Shown one piece after another: positions 1-6,146 of a stretch of 8,758 bases of DNA (positions are counted from its first letter, which is position 1; the number at the start of each line of letters is the position of its first letter). The DNA comes from Cytophagales bacterium (GTDB lineage Bacteria > Bacteroidota > Bacteroidia > Cytophagales > Cyclobacteriaceae). The DNA is taken from the NCBI GenBank assembly GCA_003537495.1, contig DPSB01000625.1, forward strand, positions 1 to 8,758, read 5' to 3'. A program made the translations under genes and the position numbers. Below the pieces are notes generated by a model, which was not told the DNA's origin, did no database searches, and saw nothing but the letters and a program-made list of their open reading frames with translations.

Positions 1-761
1 TGGTGTGGTTAATTTTTCTATTGCCAAAGTCGGTAGTAGAGAATGAAAGCCAACTTAAAGAAGCTGCGGAAGAGGCAACGCAAGGTACTGGGCATGCTGC
101 GGTTCCAGAGACCCTTTCAGCCACTATCAAAACCGTGCGCGCCCAGTTTCAATCGAATTCGCCAAATCAAAAAAATGCTATCTTTGCCGACTCTCTGAGA
201 ACCCTCTATACGCAAGCTGGTCAGTTTGATAGCGCGGCATGGTTCGCAGGGCAGGCAGCAACGTTCTTTAACACACCCGAAAGTTTTTTGAATGCCGGTA
301 ACAGCTATTACGAAGCTTACTCCTTCGCAATGGAACCGGCCAAACAGGAACAACTGGCAGAGCAAACCCGCATGTGGTTAGGCAAAACTATTGAGGCTGA
401 TCCAAAAAATCTGGAAGCTAAAACAAAAGTTGCCATGACTTACTTTACATCCAACCCACCCAAAGGTGTGGGGTTGCTGCGTGATGTGCTAACAGAAGAT
501 CCAAAAAACGAATTCGCACTTTATAATATGGGCATGTTAGGCATTCAATCCCGACAATACGATCGGGCCATTGAGCGCCTGGAAGAACTAAAAGCGGTTA
601 ACCCCAACCATATTCAAGGTGCGCTTATGCTGGGCATTGCCTATCAAAACAAAGGTTTGAAAGACAAGGCACGCCAGCAGTTTGAACTTGTAAAGAAGTT
701 AGATAAGGACCCCGCAGTACAAGCCACTGCAGATTCTTATCTGAAAGATTTAGATAAATAA
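1..761 (+). CDS. Membrane-anchored tetratricopeptide-repeat protein, 5' partial
   Basis: The reading frame is open to the left edge, so the GTG at position 3 is unlikely to be the real start. The first visible residues (WLIFLLP) look like the end of a hydrophobic N-terminal membrane segment whose beginning lies outside the window. A charged, low-complexity linker follows (about residues 12-36 from position 3), then a helical region with TPR-like pairs at about 61-94, 121-134, 137-169, 171-203 and 205-238. The clearest units contain A-x-x-x-x-x-A-x-x-x-N/D-P spacing, for example the helices ending in EADPKN, TEDPKN and AVNPNH. The predicted topology is a single anchor with the TPR domain on one face of the membrane, probably periplasmic, acting as a protein-protein scaffold. 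The partner is not visible. The gene lies 46 bases upstream of the small basic protein and in the same direction as rng, so co-transcription is possible. TPR fold: fairly sure. Function: unknown. Confidence 0.8.
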   Translation, partial: VWLIFLLPKSVVENESQLKEAAEEATQGTGHAAVPETLSATIKTVRAQFQSNSPNQKNAIFADSLRTLYTQAGQFDSAAWFAGQAATFFNTPESFLNAGNSYYEAYSFAMEPAKQEQLAEQTRMWLGKTIEADPKNLEAKTKVAMTYFTSNPPKGVGLLRDVLTEDPKNEFALYNMGMLGIQSRQYDRAIERLEELKAVNPNHIQGALMLGIAYQNKGLKDKARQQFELVKKLDKDPAVQATADSYLKDLDK

Positions 762-807
762 TTGTTTAACCCCTCTCGCGCCAAGCGAGACAAAAACCAA
801 AAGCATT

Positions 808-897
808 ATGCCAAGTGGTAAGAAAAGAAAGAAACACAAAATGGCTACTCACAAACGCAAAAAGCGTTTGAGAAAGAATAGACATAAGAAGAAATAA
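808..897 (+). CDS. Small Lys/Arg-rich protein, bS22/mS38 (AURKAIP1/COX24)-like
   Basis: This is a 29-residue frame running from ATG 808 to TAA 895-897. It begins MPSGKKRKKHK and ends in RKNRHKKK. About two thirds of the residues are Lys, Arg or His and there is no acidic residue, so it is almost certainly an RNA-binding peptide. Its central part, KMATHKRKK followed by spaced Arg residues, follows the pattern KM-x-x-H-K-x-R/K-K that I know from mitochondrial mS38 (AURKAIP1, yeast COX24) and actinobacterial bS22, short extensions that thread into 16S rRNA at the decoding centre. Very similar short proteins are, from memory, conserved in Bacteroidota. It sits directly ahead of an RNase E/G gene, a setting that suits a ribosome-assembly or rRNA role. 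No Shine-Dalgarno sequence is seen, as is usual in this phylum. An internal ATG at 841 would give only 18 residues and is less likely. The coding call is fairly sure; the family assignment rests on motif resemblance alone. Confidence 0.72.
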   Translation: MPSGKKRKKHKMATHKRKKRLRKNRHKKK

Positions 898-913
898 AAA
901 ACCTCACCCCAAA

Positions 914-946
914 CCCCTCTCTCCCGATAGCTATCGGGAAGAGGGG
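914..946. repeat. Long palindrome, probable interspersed repeat or hairpin
   Basis: The two arms are 914-930 and 931-946 and are complementary over 16 base pairs with one bulged C at 921. The centre is the perfect 16-base palindrome CCCGATAGCTATCGGG (923-938), flanked by CCCCTCT and AGAGGGG. It lies in the 73-base gap between the small basic gene and rng. No T-run follows on the + strand, so it is not a classical terminator. The flanking text CCTCACCCCAAACCCCTC resembles a type of interspersed palindromic repeat that I recall from Cytophagales genomes. It could also act as an RNA hairpin that stabilises the upstream message or serves as a cleavage site. The structure is directly seen; its role is inferred. 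Confidence 0.7.
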
Positions 947-970
947 CTTAAGGTCTAAATTTTTAAAGTT

Positions 971-2554
971 TTGAGTAACGAACTTATTATCAGTGCTACT
1001 CAGAACGGATGTCGCATAGCTCTTCTTAAAGACAAACAACTTGTTGAATTCCACGAAGACGAAGGTGGAGGCAAGTTTGCAGTAGGTGATATTTACCTGG
1101 GCACCGTTAAAAAGGTGGTTCAGGGATTAAACGCAGCGTTTATCGATATCGGGTACGAAAAGGATGCATTTCTGCATTACCTTGATCTTGGCCCGCAATT
1201 CAGTTCGCTTCAGAAATTCACTAAACTGGTAAAGTCTAAAAAGATTACCGGAGGCCGGTTGGATAAATTTCAATTAGAGAAAGAAATTGACAAGCATGGC
1301 AAAATAGGCCAGCAGCTTTCCAAGGGCCAGCTCATTCCGGTACAGGTAGTTAAAGAACCAATTTCTACCAAAGGCCCGCGACTTTCGTGCGAGTTATCAA
1401 TTGCCGGACGCTACCTCGTGTTGGTACCCTTCGGCCATGGAGTAAATGTATCCAAGCGCATTTCCAGTAGTGAAGAGCGCAAGCGGCTGCAACGCCTTAT
1501 CCAATCCATTAAACCCGAGAACTTTGGTGTGATTATTCGCACCGTAGCCGAAGGCAAAGAAGTGGCCGAGTTGGATAAAGATTTGCGCAGCCTGGTTAAA
1601 ACCTGGGAAGATGGTGTTGCCCGCCTGGTGGATGGCAACCCACGCGATAAAATGATTGGTGAGCTAAGCAAAACCTCATCGGTATTACGCGATGTGCTTA
1701 ACGAGTCGTTCGACAATGTGCATGTGGACGATAAGAAAATCTTTGAAGAGGTTAAAGGCTACATACACAACATTGCTCCCGAAAAGGAAAAGATTGTAAA
1801 GTTCTATTCCGGTAAGGCTAAAATTTTTGAGCACTACGGAATTGAAAAGCAAATTAAGTCGGCCTTTGGACAAACCGTGAGTTTACGCGGTGGTGGTTAT
1901 CTTATTATAGAACACACCGAAGCGTTACATGTTATTGATGTAAACAGCGGTAACAAATCCAATCGCGAAGAGAACCAGGAAACCACAGCCATGTCGGTAA
2001 ACATTGAAGCTGCCAAAGAAGTGGCACGTCAATTACGCTTACGCGATATGGGTGGCATTATTGTGGTTGACTTTATAGATATGCGCAATGCTGAGAATAA
2101 GCGCGTAATCTATAATGCCATGAAGGAGGCAATGGAACTGGATCGAGCCAAGCATACCGTACTTCCGCTGTCTAAGTTTGGGTTAATGCAGATTACCCGC
2201 GAGCGCGTTCGCCCGCAGATGAATATTGTTACCAAAGAAGTTTGCCCTACTTGTAATGGTACCGGCAGTATTGTGGCCAGTATTCTAATTACCGATCAGA
2301 TAGAACAACATTTAGATCACCTGCTGATTAAACAAAACGAAAGCAACCTGGTGTTGGCATTACATCCTTTCTTGTATGCTTACTACACCAAAGGCATCAT
2401 TTCCAAGCGCGTGAAATTTTTCTTTAAATACAAGAAGTGGCTAACACTGGTTAAAGACAGTTCGCTGGGTATAACTGAGTTTCACTTTTTGAATAAAGAT
2501 GGTGAGGAGATTGAGGTGGGGAATAAACCTGCTACCCTGGTAGAAGAAGAATAA
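971..2554 (+). CDS. rng: Ribonuclease E/G family endoribonuclease (RNase G)
   Basis: This single-strand-specific endoribonuclease matures rRNA and degrades mRNA in the cytoplasm. The 527 residues match the usual length of Bacteroidota RNase G, with no long RNase E-type C-terminal scaffold tail. An S1 RNA-binding domain occupies about residues 37-135 (GDIYLGTVKKVV, then AAFIDIG). The catalytic DNase I-like part carries the two metal-binding aspartates, in VIDVNSG (D323) and in VVDFIDM (D367). The zinc-link Cys pair is in CPTCNG (425-430), which in E. coli RNase E helps dimerisation. The start is the TTG at 971. The frame has a stop at 956-958, and the N-terminal SNELIIS text right after the TTG is the conserved family beginning, so no ATG is available. 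No Shine-Dalgarno sequence is seen. It ends just before a strong terminator, which closes the transcription unit. Identification is secure. Confidence 0.96.
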   Translation: MSNELIISATQNGCRIALLKDKQLVEFHEDEGGGKFAVGDIYLGTVKKVVQGLNAAFIDIGYEKDAFLHYLDLGPQFSSLQKFTKLVKSKKITGGRLDKFQLEKEIDKHGKIGQQLSKGQLIPVQVVKEPISTKGPRLSCELSIAGRYLVLVPFGHGVNVSKRISSSEERKRLQRLIQSIKPENFGVIIRTVAEGKEVAELDKDLRSLVKTWEDGVARLVDGNPRDKMIGELSKTSSVLRDVLNESFDNVHVDDKKIFEEVKGYIHNIAPEKEKIVKFYSGKAKIFEHYGIEKQIKSAFGQTVSLRGGGYLIIEHTEALHVIDVNSGNKSNREENQETTAMSVNIEAAKEVARQLRLRDMGGIIVVDFIDMRNAENKRVIYNAMKEAMELDRAKHTVLPLSKFGLMQITRERVRPQMNIVTKEVCPTCNGTGSIVASILITDQIEQHLDHLLIKQNESNLVLALHPFLYAYYTKGIISKRVKFFFKYKKWLTLVKDSSLGITEFHFLNKDGEEIEVGNKPATLVEEE

Positions 2555-2558
2555 TATT

Positions 2559-2581
2559 AAGCCGGGCAACCGGCTTTTTTT
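2559..2581 (+). terminator. Intrinsic terminator of rng
   Basis: The stem AAGCCGG/CCGGCTT (7 bp) closes on a GCAA tetraloop, a GNRA type, and is followed by at least five T residues (2577-2581). It begins 4 bases after the rng stop codon. It should separate the rng unit from the toxin-antitoxin operon downstream. Confidence 0.9.
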
Positions 2582-2632
2582 ATGTTGTCTCAAAAGCATG
2601 GTCTGTGTAAGGTTGAGTTGCACACTGAATCA

Positions 2633-2643
2633 ATTCTAAGAAT
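2633..2643. promoter_or_regulatory. Candidate operator, 11-bp perfect palindrome
   Basis: ATTCT-A-AGAAT lies 22 bases upstream of the TATATTTG box of the toxin-antitoxin operon, where the -33 element would be expected. Type II antitoxins normally repress their own promoter by binding such short palindromes, so this is a plausible autoregulatory site. The palindrome is short and AT-rich and could occur by chance. Confidence 0.3.
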
Positions 2644-2665
2644 AGCGAGCTTATACCAGAAATAG

Positions 2666-2673
2666 TATATTTG
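2666..2673 (+). promoter_or_regulatory. Bacteroidota-type -7 promoter box (TATATTTG)
   Basis: This is an exact match to the TAnnTTTG consensus of the Bacteroidota primary sigma factor. It sits 18 bases before the antitoxin ATG at 2692, so transcription would start near 2680. That excludes the in-frame TTG at 2671 as the translation start. No TTTG -33 element is present at the usual distance, which is common in this phylum and allows for regulated expression. Confidence 0.5.
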
Positions 2674-2691
2674 AATTGTAAATCATGCACC

Positions 2692-2892
2692 ATGTCAACG
2701 ATTACGATCTATCCCAAGAATAAAGAAGAAGAAAAGGTTTACTTGCAATTAGCCAAGTTGCTAAAAAGTAAGATTAATAGAGAAACAAAAAGCCCATATA
2801 AGCCTGCCATTGTTAAAAAGGTGCTTAAGGGAGAAAAAGAGATTAGAGAAGGGAAGGGCACAAAAATCAAGATTGAGAACTTATGGAAATAG
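2692..2892 (+). CDS. DUF2683-like antitoxin of the YoeB-type toxin
   Basis: This 66-residue protein begins MSTITIYPKN. It is the upstream partner of a YoeB-like toxin and should neutralise it by wrapping the toxin active site with its C-terminal tail. The N-terminal half has a short strand followed by a helix (EEEKVYLQLAKLLKSK). The C-terminal half has the pattern SPYKP, then a charged helix, GKGTKI and a final LWK, as in small Bacteroidota antitoxins I know as DUF2683. It shows no YefM/Phd-type N-terminal DNA-binding domain, so the YoeB-type toxin has a non-classical partner. I chose ATG 2692 over the in-frame TTG 2671 because the TTG overlaps the -7 box and the ATG gives the usual family beginning. 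Its stop codon overlaps the toxin start by 10 bases, which suggests translational coupling. The antitoxin role is inferred mainly from position and C-terminal pattern. Confidence 0.8.
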   Translation: MSTITIYPKNKEEEKVYLQLAKLLKSKINRETKSPYKPAIVKKVLKGEKEIREGKGTKIKIENLWK

Positions 2893-3140
2893 TTCTTTCC
2901 CCTGAGGCAAAGAAGGATTTAATTTTTTGGAAAAAGTCTGGTAATAAACAGATTCAGAAGAAGATTGAGGAGTTGATTATTGATATACAAGCACATCCAT
3001 TTTCAGGCATTGGTCAGCCCGAAGCACTTAAGTTCAACCTATCCGGATTCTGGAGTAGAAGAATAAATCGGGAGCATAGAATAATTTACAAAGTTGTTGA
3101 TGGAGTAATCGAAGTTACTTCACTTAAAGGGCATTATTAG
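2883..3140 (+). CDS. yoeB: YoeB/Txe-family mRNA interferase toxin
   Basis: This ribosome-dependent endoribonuclease toxin of the RelE superfamily would cleave mRNA in the ribosomal A site and stop translation. The 85 residues are one more than E. coli YoeB, and the C-terminal half is nearly collinear with it: HPFSGIGQPEALK, then NLSGFWSRRI, EHRIIY and a terminal HY. The residues that match the known E. coli YoeB catalytic set (Glu46, Arg65, His83) are E47, R66 and H84, followed by the conserved final Tyr85, so the toxin looks intact. Its ATG (2883) lies inside the last codons of the antitoxin gene, so expression should follow the antitoxin. No terminator is seen after it; 165 bases separate it from htpG. 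The family is secure. Confidence 0.94.
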   Translation: MEIVLSPEAKKDLIFWKKSGNKQIQKKIEELIIDIQAHPFSGIGQPEALKFNLSGFWSRRINREHRIIYKVVDGVIEVTSLKGHY

Positions 3141-3221
3141 ATTCTTCTAACCAATATGTATTAACCACCTTCATTTAGAGGCTAAAAAGGTTTCCATTTT
3201 AAACCAGTTATTGATTCTGTA

Positions 3222-3235
3222 CTGCCAACCTGTCA
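3222..3235 (+). promoter_or_regulatory. Possible regulatory direct repeat upstream of htpG
   Basis: CTGCCA-N2-CTGTCA is a six-base direct repeat with one mismatch, located 70-84 bases before the htpG start in an otherwise featureless AT-rich spacer (3141-3305). No CIRCE element (TTAGCACTC inverted repeat) and no convincing TAnnTTTG box were found there. Heat-shock control of htpG must therefore use something else, and this repeat is one weak candidate. It could be chance. Confidence 0.2.
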
Positions 3236-3305
3236 TTTTCACTTTTCTGGAATACCATTTGAATTACAGCTAATCATTATTTCTTAAATCAAACGCTGAC
3301 AAACT

Positions 3306-5210
3306 ATGACCACAACTGCTGAAAAAGGTACCATCTCCATTCATACCGAGAATATTTTTCCCATCATTAAGAAATTCCTGTACTCCGACCACGAAATCTT
3401 TTTACGTGAGTTGGTGAGTAATGCCGTGGATGCAACCCAAAAGTTAAAGAAGCTTGCCTCGCTGGGCGATTTTAATGGCGAACTGGGCGACCTTAAAATT
3501 GAAGTGAGCTTCGATAAAAAGAATAAGACCATTACCGTTAGCGATAAGGGGCTTGGTATGACTGCCGAAGAAATTAAAAAATACATTAACCAGATTGCCT
3601 TTTCCGGAGCTACTGAGTTTGTTGAAAAATTTAAAGACAAAACCGATGCAAAAGATATCATCGGTAAGTTTGGTCTGGGCTTCTACTCCGCTTTTATGGT
3701 AGCCGATAATGTAGAGATTGTTTCGAAATCGTTTAAAGAAAATACAGAAGCCGCGCGCTGGTTGTGCGATGGTTCTACCGAATTTGAACTTTCGCCAGCT
3801 ACAAAAGAAACCCGCGGTACCGATGTAATTCTGCACATCAATGCCGACTCAGAAGAATTTTTAGATGAGTTTCGCTTAAAAGGTATTCTGGAAAAATATT
3901 GCAAGTTTCTTCCGGTAGAAATCAAGTTTGGTACGAAGGAGGAAAGCGTTGAAGACGGTGTAGATAAAGATGATAAGCCGAAATATAAAACTGTTACCAG
4001 CGATCGTATCATCAATAACCCAGCCCCCATCTGGACAAAAGCCCCGCTGGAATTAAAAGATGAAGACTATCTGAAATTTTACAAAGAACTTTATCCCTTC
4101 AGCGAAGATCCACTTTTCTGGATTCATCTGAACGTAGATTATCCCTTTAACCTTACGGGAGTTTTGTACTTCCCGAAAATCAAAAACGATTTTGAGATTC
4201 AGCGTAATAAAATTCAACTCTATTCACGGCAGGTATTTATTACCGATGAAGTAAAAGATGTAGTGCCCGACTTTTTAATGCTGTTACATGGCGTGTTGGA
4301 TTCGCCCGATATTCCGCTCAACGTGTCGCGTAGTTATCTGCAAAGCGATGCCAATGTAAAAAAGATTAGCGCGCACATCACTAAAAAAGTGGCGGATAAG
4401 CTGGTGGACATGTTCATTAAAGATCGCGCTGAGTTTGAAAAGAAGTGGGACGACATCAGTGTGTTTGTAAAGTATGGCATCATCAGCGATGAAAAGTTTT
4501 ATGATAAAGCTAAGGAATTTGCCCTTCTTAAAAATGTTGATAGCAAGTACTTCACCTTTAAGGAATACGAAGAAAAGGTAAAGCCCAACCAAACCGATAA
4601 AGATAAAAATGTAGTGTACCTCTACACCACCAATACCGATAAGCAACATGCCTTTATCGAGATTGCCAAAAACCGGGCTTACGATGTACTGGTGTTGGAT
4701 GGTATGCTCGATAGTCACTTCATCAATCACCTGGAACAAAAACTGGAAAAGACACAGTTGAAACGCGTGGACAGTGAAACCATCGACAAACTGATTGCCA
4801 AAGATGAAAAGGTAGCAAGTGTGTTAAGCAAAGAGGAGGAAGAAACGGTGAAGAAAGTTTTTGAAACCGCCATCAACAACACCAACATGACGGTTGCAGT
4901 AGAATCGCTTTCGCCTGATGATCTGCCTGTAACCATTACCCTAAGCGAATGGATGCGCAGAATGAAAGACATGCAAAAAACCGGAGGCGGTGGTGGCATG
5001 TATGGTTTTATGGGTGCTATGCCCGATAGTTATAATGTTGCCATCAACGGCAACCACGCATTGGTACAAAAAATTCTGAAAGCCGAAAGTGACGATCAGA
5101 AAACCAAACTGGCAAAACAGGTTTATGATTTAGCATTGCTTTCGCAGAACCTGCTTACTGGTGCCGATCTTACTAATTTTATTAAGAGAAGTGTGGAGTT
5201 GGTAGGTTAA
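3306..5210 (+). CDS. htpG: Molecular chaperone HtpG (bacterial Hsp90)
   Basis: This is a cytoplasmic ATP-dependent dimeric chaperone that remodels client proteins. Its 634 residues are close to the E. coli length of 624. The N-terminal GHKL ATPase domain has the Bergerat-fold motifs in order: RELVSNAVDA (34-43, with the catalytic Glu35 and metal-binding Asn39), VSDKGLGM (78-85, ATP-contacting Asp80; Lys stands where DNGIGM has Asn), and GKFGLGFYSAF (120-130). The middle domain includes PLNVSRSYLQ (337-346), whose Arg342 corresponds to the ATP gamma-phosphate-contacting Arg of Hsp90s. The C-terminal dimerisation domain follows a Gly-rich turn (GGGGMYGFMG, about 561-570) and reaches NGNHALV (581-587). 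The ATG start at 3306 precedes the usual HTENIFPIIKKFLYS beginning. No frameshift or missing motif is seen. The upstream gene is the toxin and the downstream gene encodes a secreted protein, so htpG is probably its own unit. The identity is secure. Confidence 0.98.
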   Translation: MTTTAEKGTISIHTENIFPIIKKFLYSDHEIFLRELVSNAVDATQKLKKLASLGDFNGELGDLKIEVSFDKKNKTITVSDKGLGMTAEEIKKYINQIAFSGATEFVEKFKDKTDAKDIIGKFGLGFYSAFMVADNVEIVSKSFKENTEAARWLCDGSTEFELSPATKETRGTDVILHINADSEEFLDEFRLKGILEKYCKFLPVEIKFGTKEESVEDGVDKDDKPKYKTVTSDRIINNPAPIWTKAPLELKDEDYLKFYKELYPFSEDPLFWIHLNVDYPFNLTGVLYFPKIKNDFEIQRNKIQLYSRQVFITDEVKDVVPDFLMLLHGVLDSPDIPLNVSRSYLQSDANVKKISAHITKKVADKLVDMFIKDRAEFEKKWDDISVFVKYGIISDEKFYDKAKEFALLKNVDSKYFTFKEYEEKVKPNQTDKDKNVVYLYTTNTDKQHAFIEIAKNRAYDVLVLDGMLDSHFINHLEQKLEKTQLKRVDSETIDKLIAKDEKVASVLSKEEEETVKKVFETAINNTNMTVAVESLSPDDLPVTITLSEWMRRMKDMQKTGGGGGMYGFMGAMPDSYNVAINGNHALVQKILKAESDDQKTKLAKQVYDLALLSQNLLTGADLTNFIKRSVELVG

Positions 5211-5276
5211 AGGTTTTTTAAAGGTTGATAACCTTGCTGTCCAGAATCAAAAAGGTTGTCAACCTGCTAAAACCTT
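5210..5276. repeat. Compound inverted-repeat element after htpG
   Basis: The left arm (5210-5235) and right arm (5251-5276) are imperfect reverse complements. They share AAGGTTTT, then a short mismatched patch, then AGGTTGAyAACCTT, and are separated by about 15 bases. Each arm also holds its own small palindrome: AAGGTT-GAT-AACCTT (5221-5235) and AGGTTG-T-CAACCT (5253-5265). RNA from either strand could fold as one long hairpin or as two short ones. It starts at the last base of the htpG stop codon, so it could end or protect the htpG transcript. The arrangement resembles small mobile palindromic repeats of Bacteroidota. The structure is directly seen; its role is unknown. Confidence 0.65.
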
Positions 5277-5291
5277 GAAATAAAATTTTCC

Positions 5292-5299
5292 TAACTTCG
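5292..5299 (+). promoter_or_regulatory. Weak -7 box candidate (TAACTTCG) for the MORN gene
   Basis: This differs from TAnnTTTG by one base and sits 13 bases before the ATG at 5313, which would give a leader of only a few bases. A TTG lies upstream (5275-5277), but the 14-base spacing is too short for the usual -33 element. A second near match, TATCTTTC (5303-5310), is even closer to the start codon. Neither is convincing alone. Confidence 0.25.
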
Positions 5300-5312
5300 T
5301 TTTATCTTTCCG

Positions 5313-6125
5313 ATGAAACGAAGTTTTTTATTCATAGCAATACTGGCAGGAAGTAGTGCCTGGGCTCAGGTACAACCCAACGTACAGGAAGGCCAGTTTA
5401 CATTCGATACCGATAAGCCTTTTACTTTACTGGAACTGGATCAGAACGAAGAGCCCATTCCTACCAAAAAGAAAAAGCCAAAACGTAAAGTGTTTTATGG
5501 TATTAAAACCAAAAAGGCATTTACGCGTAAGGGCTTTGGCGATAAAATGACAGTTGAGTTATTCTATGTTTTAAAAAAACCAGATAAACCAACCGGCTTT
5601 GCACGCGATGTGTATTGGTACGATTTTACACGAAAGGAATTGCGCAAAACTAGTGTAAGTGCATTTGACGTGAAGAAAGGTGTATTGGCACACGGCCCGT
5701 ACAAAAGAATAGTAGGTGAGAATGTAATTGAAGAAGGTATCTTCTTTAAAGGAACGAAACACGGTCGCTGGATGCGCTACGACCGGCAAGACCTGGTGGA
5801 AGACAAAGAGAAATACTACAAAGGTTGGCCAAAGGAATCGCTTGTTACCTATTACGATCCCAACGAAAGAAAAAAACTGAAAGAAATTACACCCATCGAA
5901 TACGGTGAGAAGGAAGGTTACTACTATTACTTCCATGAAAATGGCCAGATAGCTGTGGTGGGTGAATACCATTGGGGCGAACGCGTAAACGATTGGATTG
6001 AAAATTACCCGAGCGGCAAACGCAAACGCATAATCGCTTACCCGAAAGAACCCTTCGAAAAAGAAATTCGCCCCTATGTACGCAAAGAGTGGGACGAAAA
6101 AGGGAAAGAGATTTATTCGAAGTAA
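5313..6125 (+). CDS. Secreted MORN_2/YwqK-like repeat protein
   Basis: This 270-residue protein has a clear Sec signal peptide: MKR, a hydrophobic core (SFLFIAILAG) and a cleavage site after SSAWA, before Q19. The mature protein is therefore periplasmic or on the cell surface. Residues 50-60 are a strongly basic patch (TKKKKPKRK). From about residue 125 on there are MORN_2-type repeats, with the pattern G-x-x-x-x-G-x-W and YY-x-x-G: GPYKRI, EGIFFKGTKHGRWMRY (141-156), KYYKGWPKESLVTYY (167-181), EKEGYYYYFHENGQ (199-212) and GEYHWGERVNDWIENYPSG (217-235). Such proteins are often labelled YwqK-family antitoxin, but no toxin gene is adjacent, so that label should not be taken as function. They are common and numerous in Bacteroidota and their role is generally unknown. 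It follows the inverted-repeat element and converges with the large minus-strand gene, whose stop is 21 bases away. Confidence 0.85.
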   Translation: MKRSFLFIAILAGSSAWAQVQPNVQEGQFTFDTDKPFTLLELDQNEEPIPTKKKKPKRKVFYGIKTKKAFTRKGFGDKMTVELFYVLKKPDKPTGFARDVYWYDFTRKELRKTSVSAFDVKKGVLAHGPYKRIVGENVIEEGIFFKGTKHGRWMRYDRQDLVEDKEKYYKGWPKESLVTYYDPNERKKLKEITPIEYGEKEGYYYYFHENGQIAVVGEYHWGERVNDWIENYPSGKRKRIIAYPKEPFEKEIRPYVRKEWDEKGKEIYSK

Positions 6126-6146
6126 AATATTTTTCCCAAACCCTGA

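Noticed and set aside
774..790. Hairpin TCTCGC-N5-GCGAGA between the TPR gene and the small basic gene, considered as a terminator.
   Set aside because: The stem has only 6 bp and is followed by an A-rich stretch, not a T-run. It may still be an RNA leader structure, but nothing supports a call.
956..963. TAAATTTT as a -7 promoter box for rng.
   Set aside because: It differs from TAnnTTTG at the last base, would put the transcript start on the TTG start codon itself, and has no -33 element.
2671..2691. N-terminal extension of the antitoxin from the in-frame TTG at 2671.
   Set aside because: It overlaps the exact -7 box and the added residues (with two Cys) do not look like the family beginning. 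ATG 2692 is the better start.
3341..4030. Several long open frames on the minus strand opposite htpG.
   Set aside because: They overlap the strongly supported htpG frame, have no recognisable domains and look like shadows of its codon bias.
4284..4999. Minus-strand frames of 90-151 codons opposite the 3' half of htpG.
   Set aside because: Antisense shadows of a secure gene; no family resemblance and no independent start signals.
6124..6133. AAAATATTTT palindrome between the convergent stops, considered as a bidirectional terminator.
   Set aside because: It is a purely AT 10-base palindrome without a GC stem, too weak to terminate transcription.
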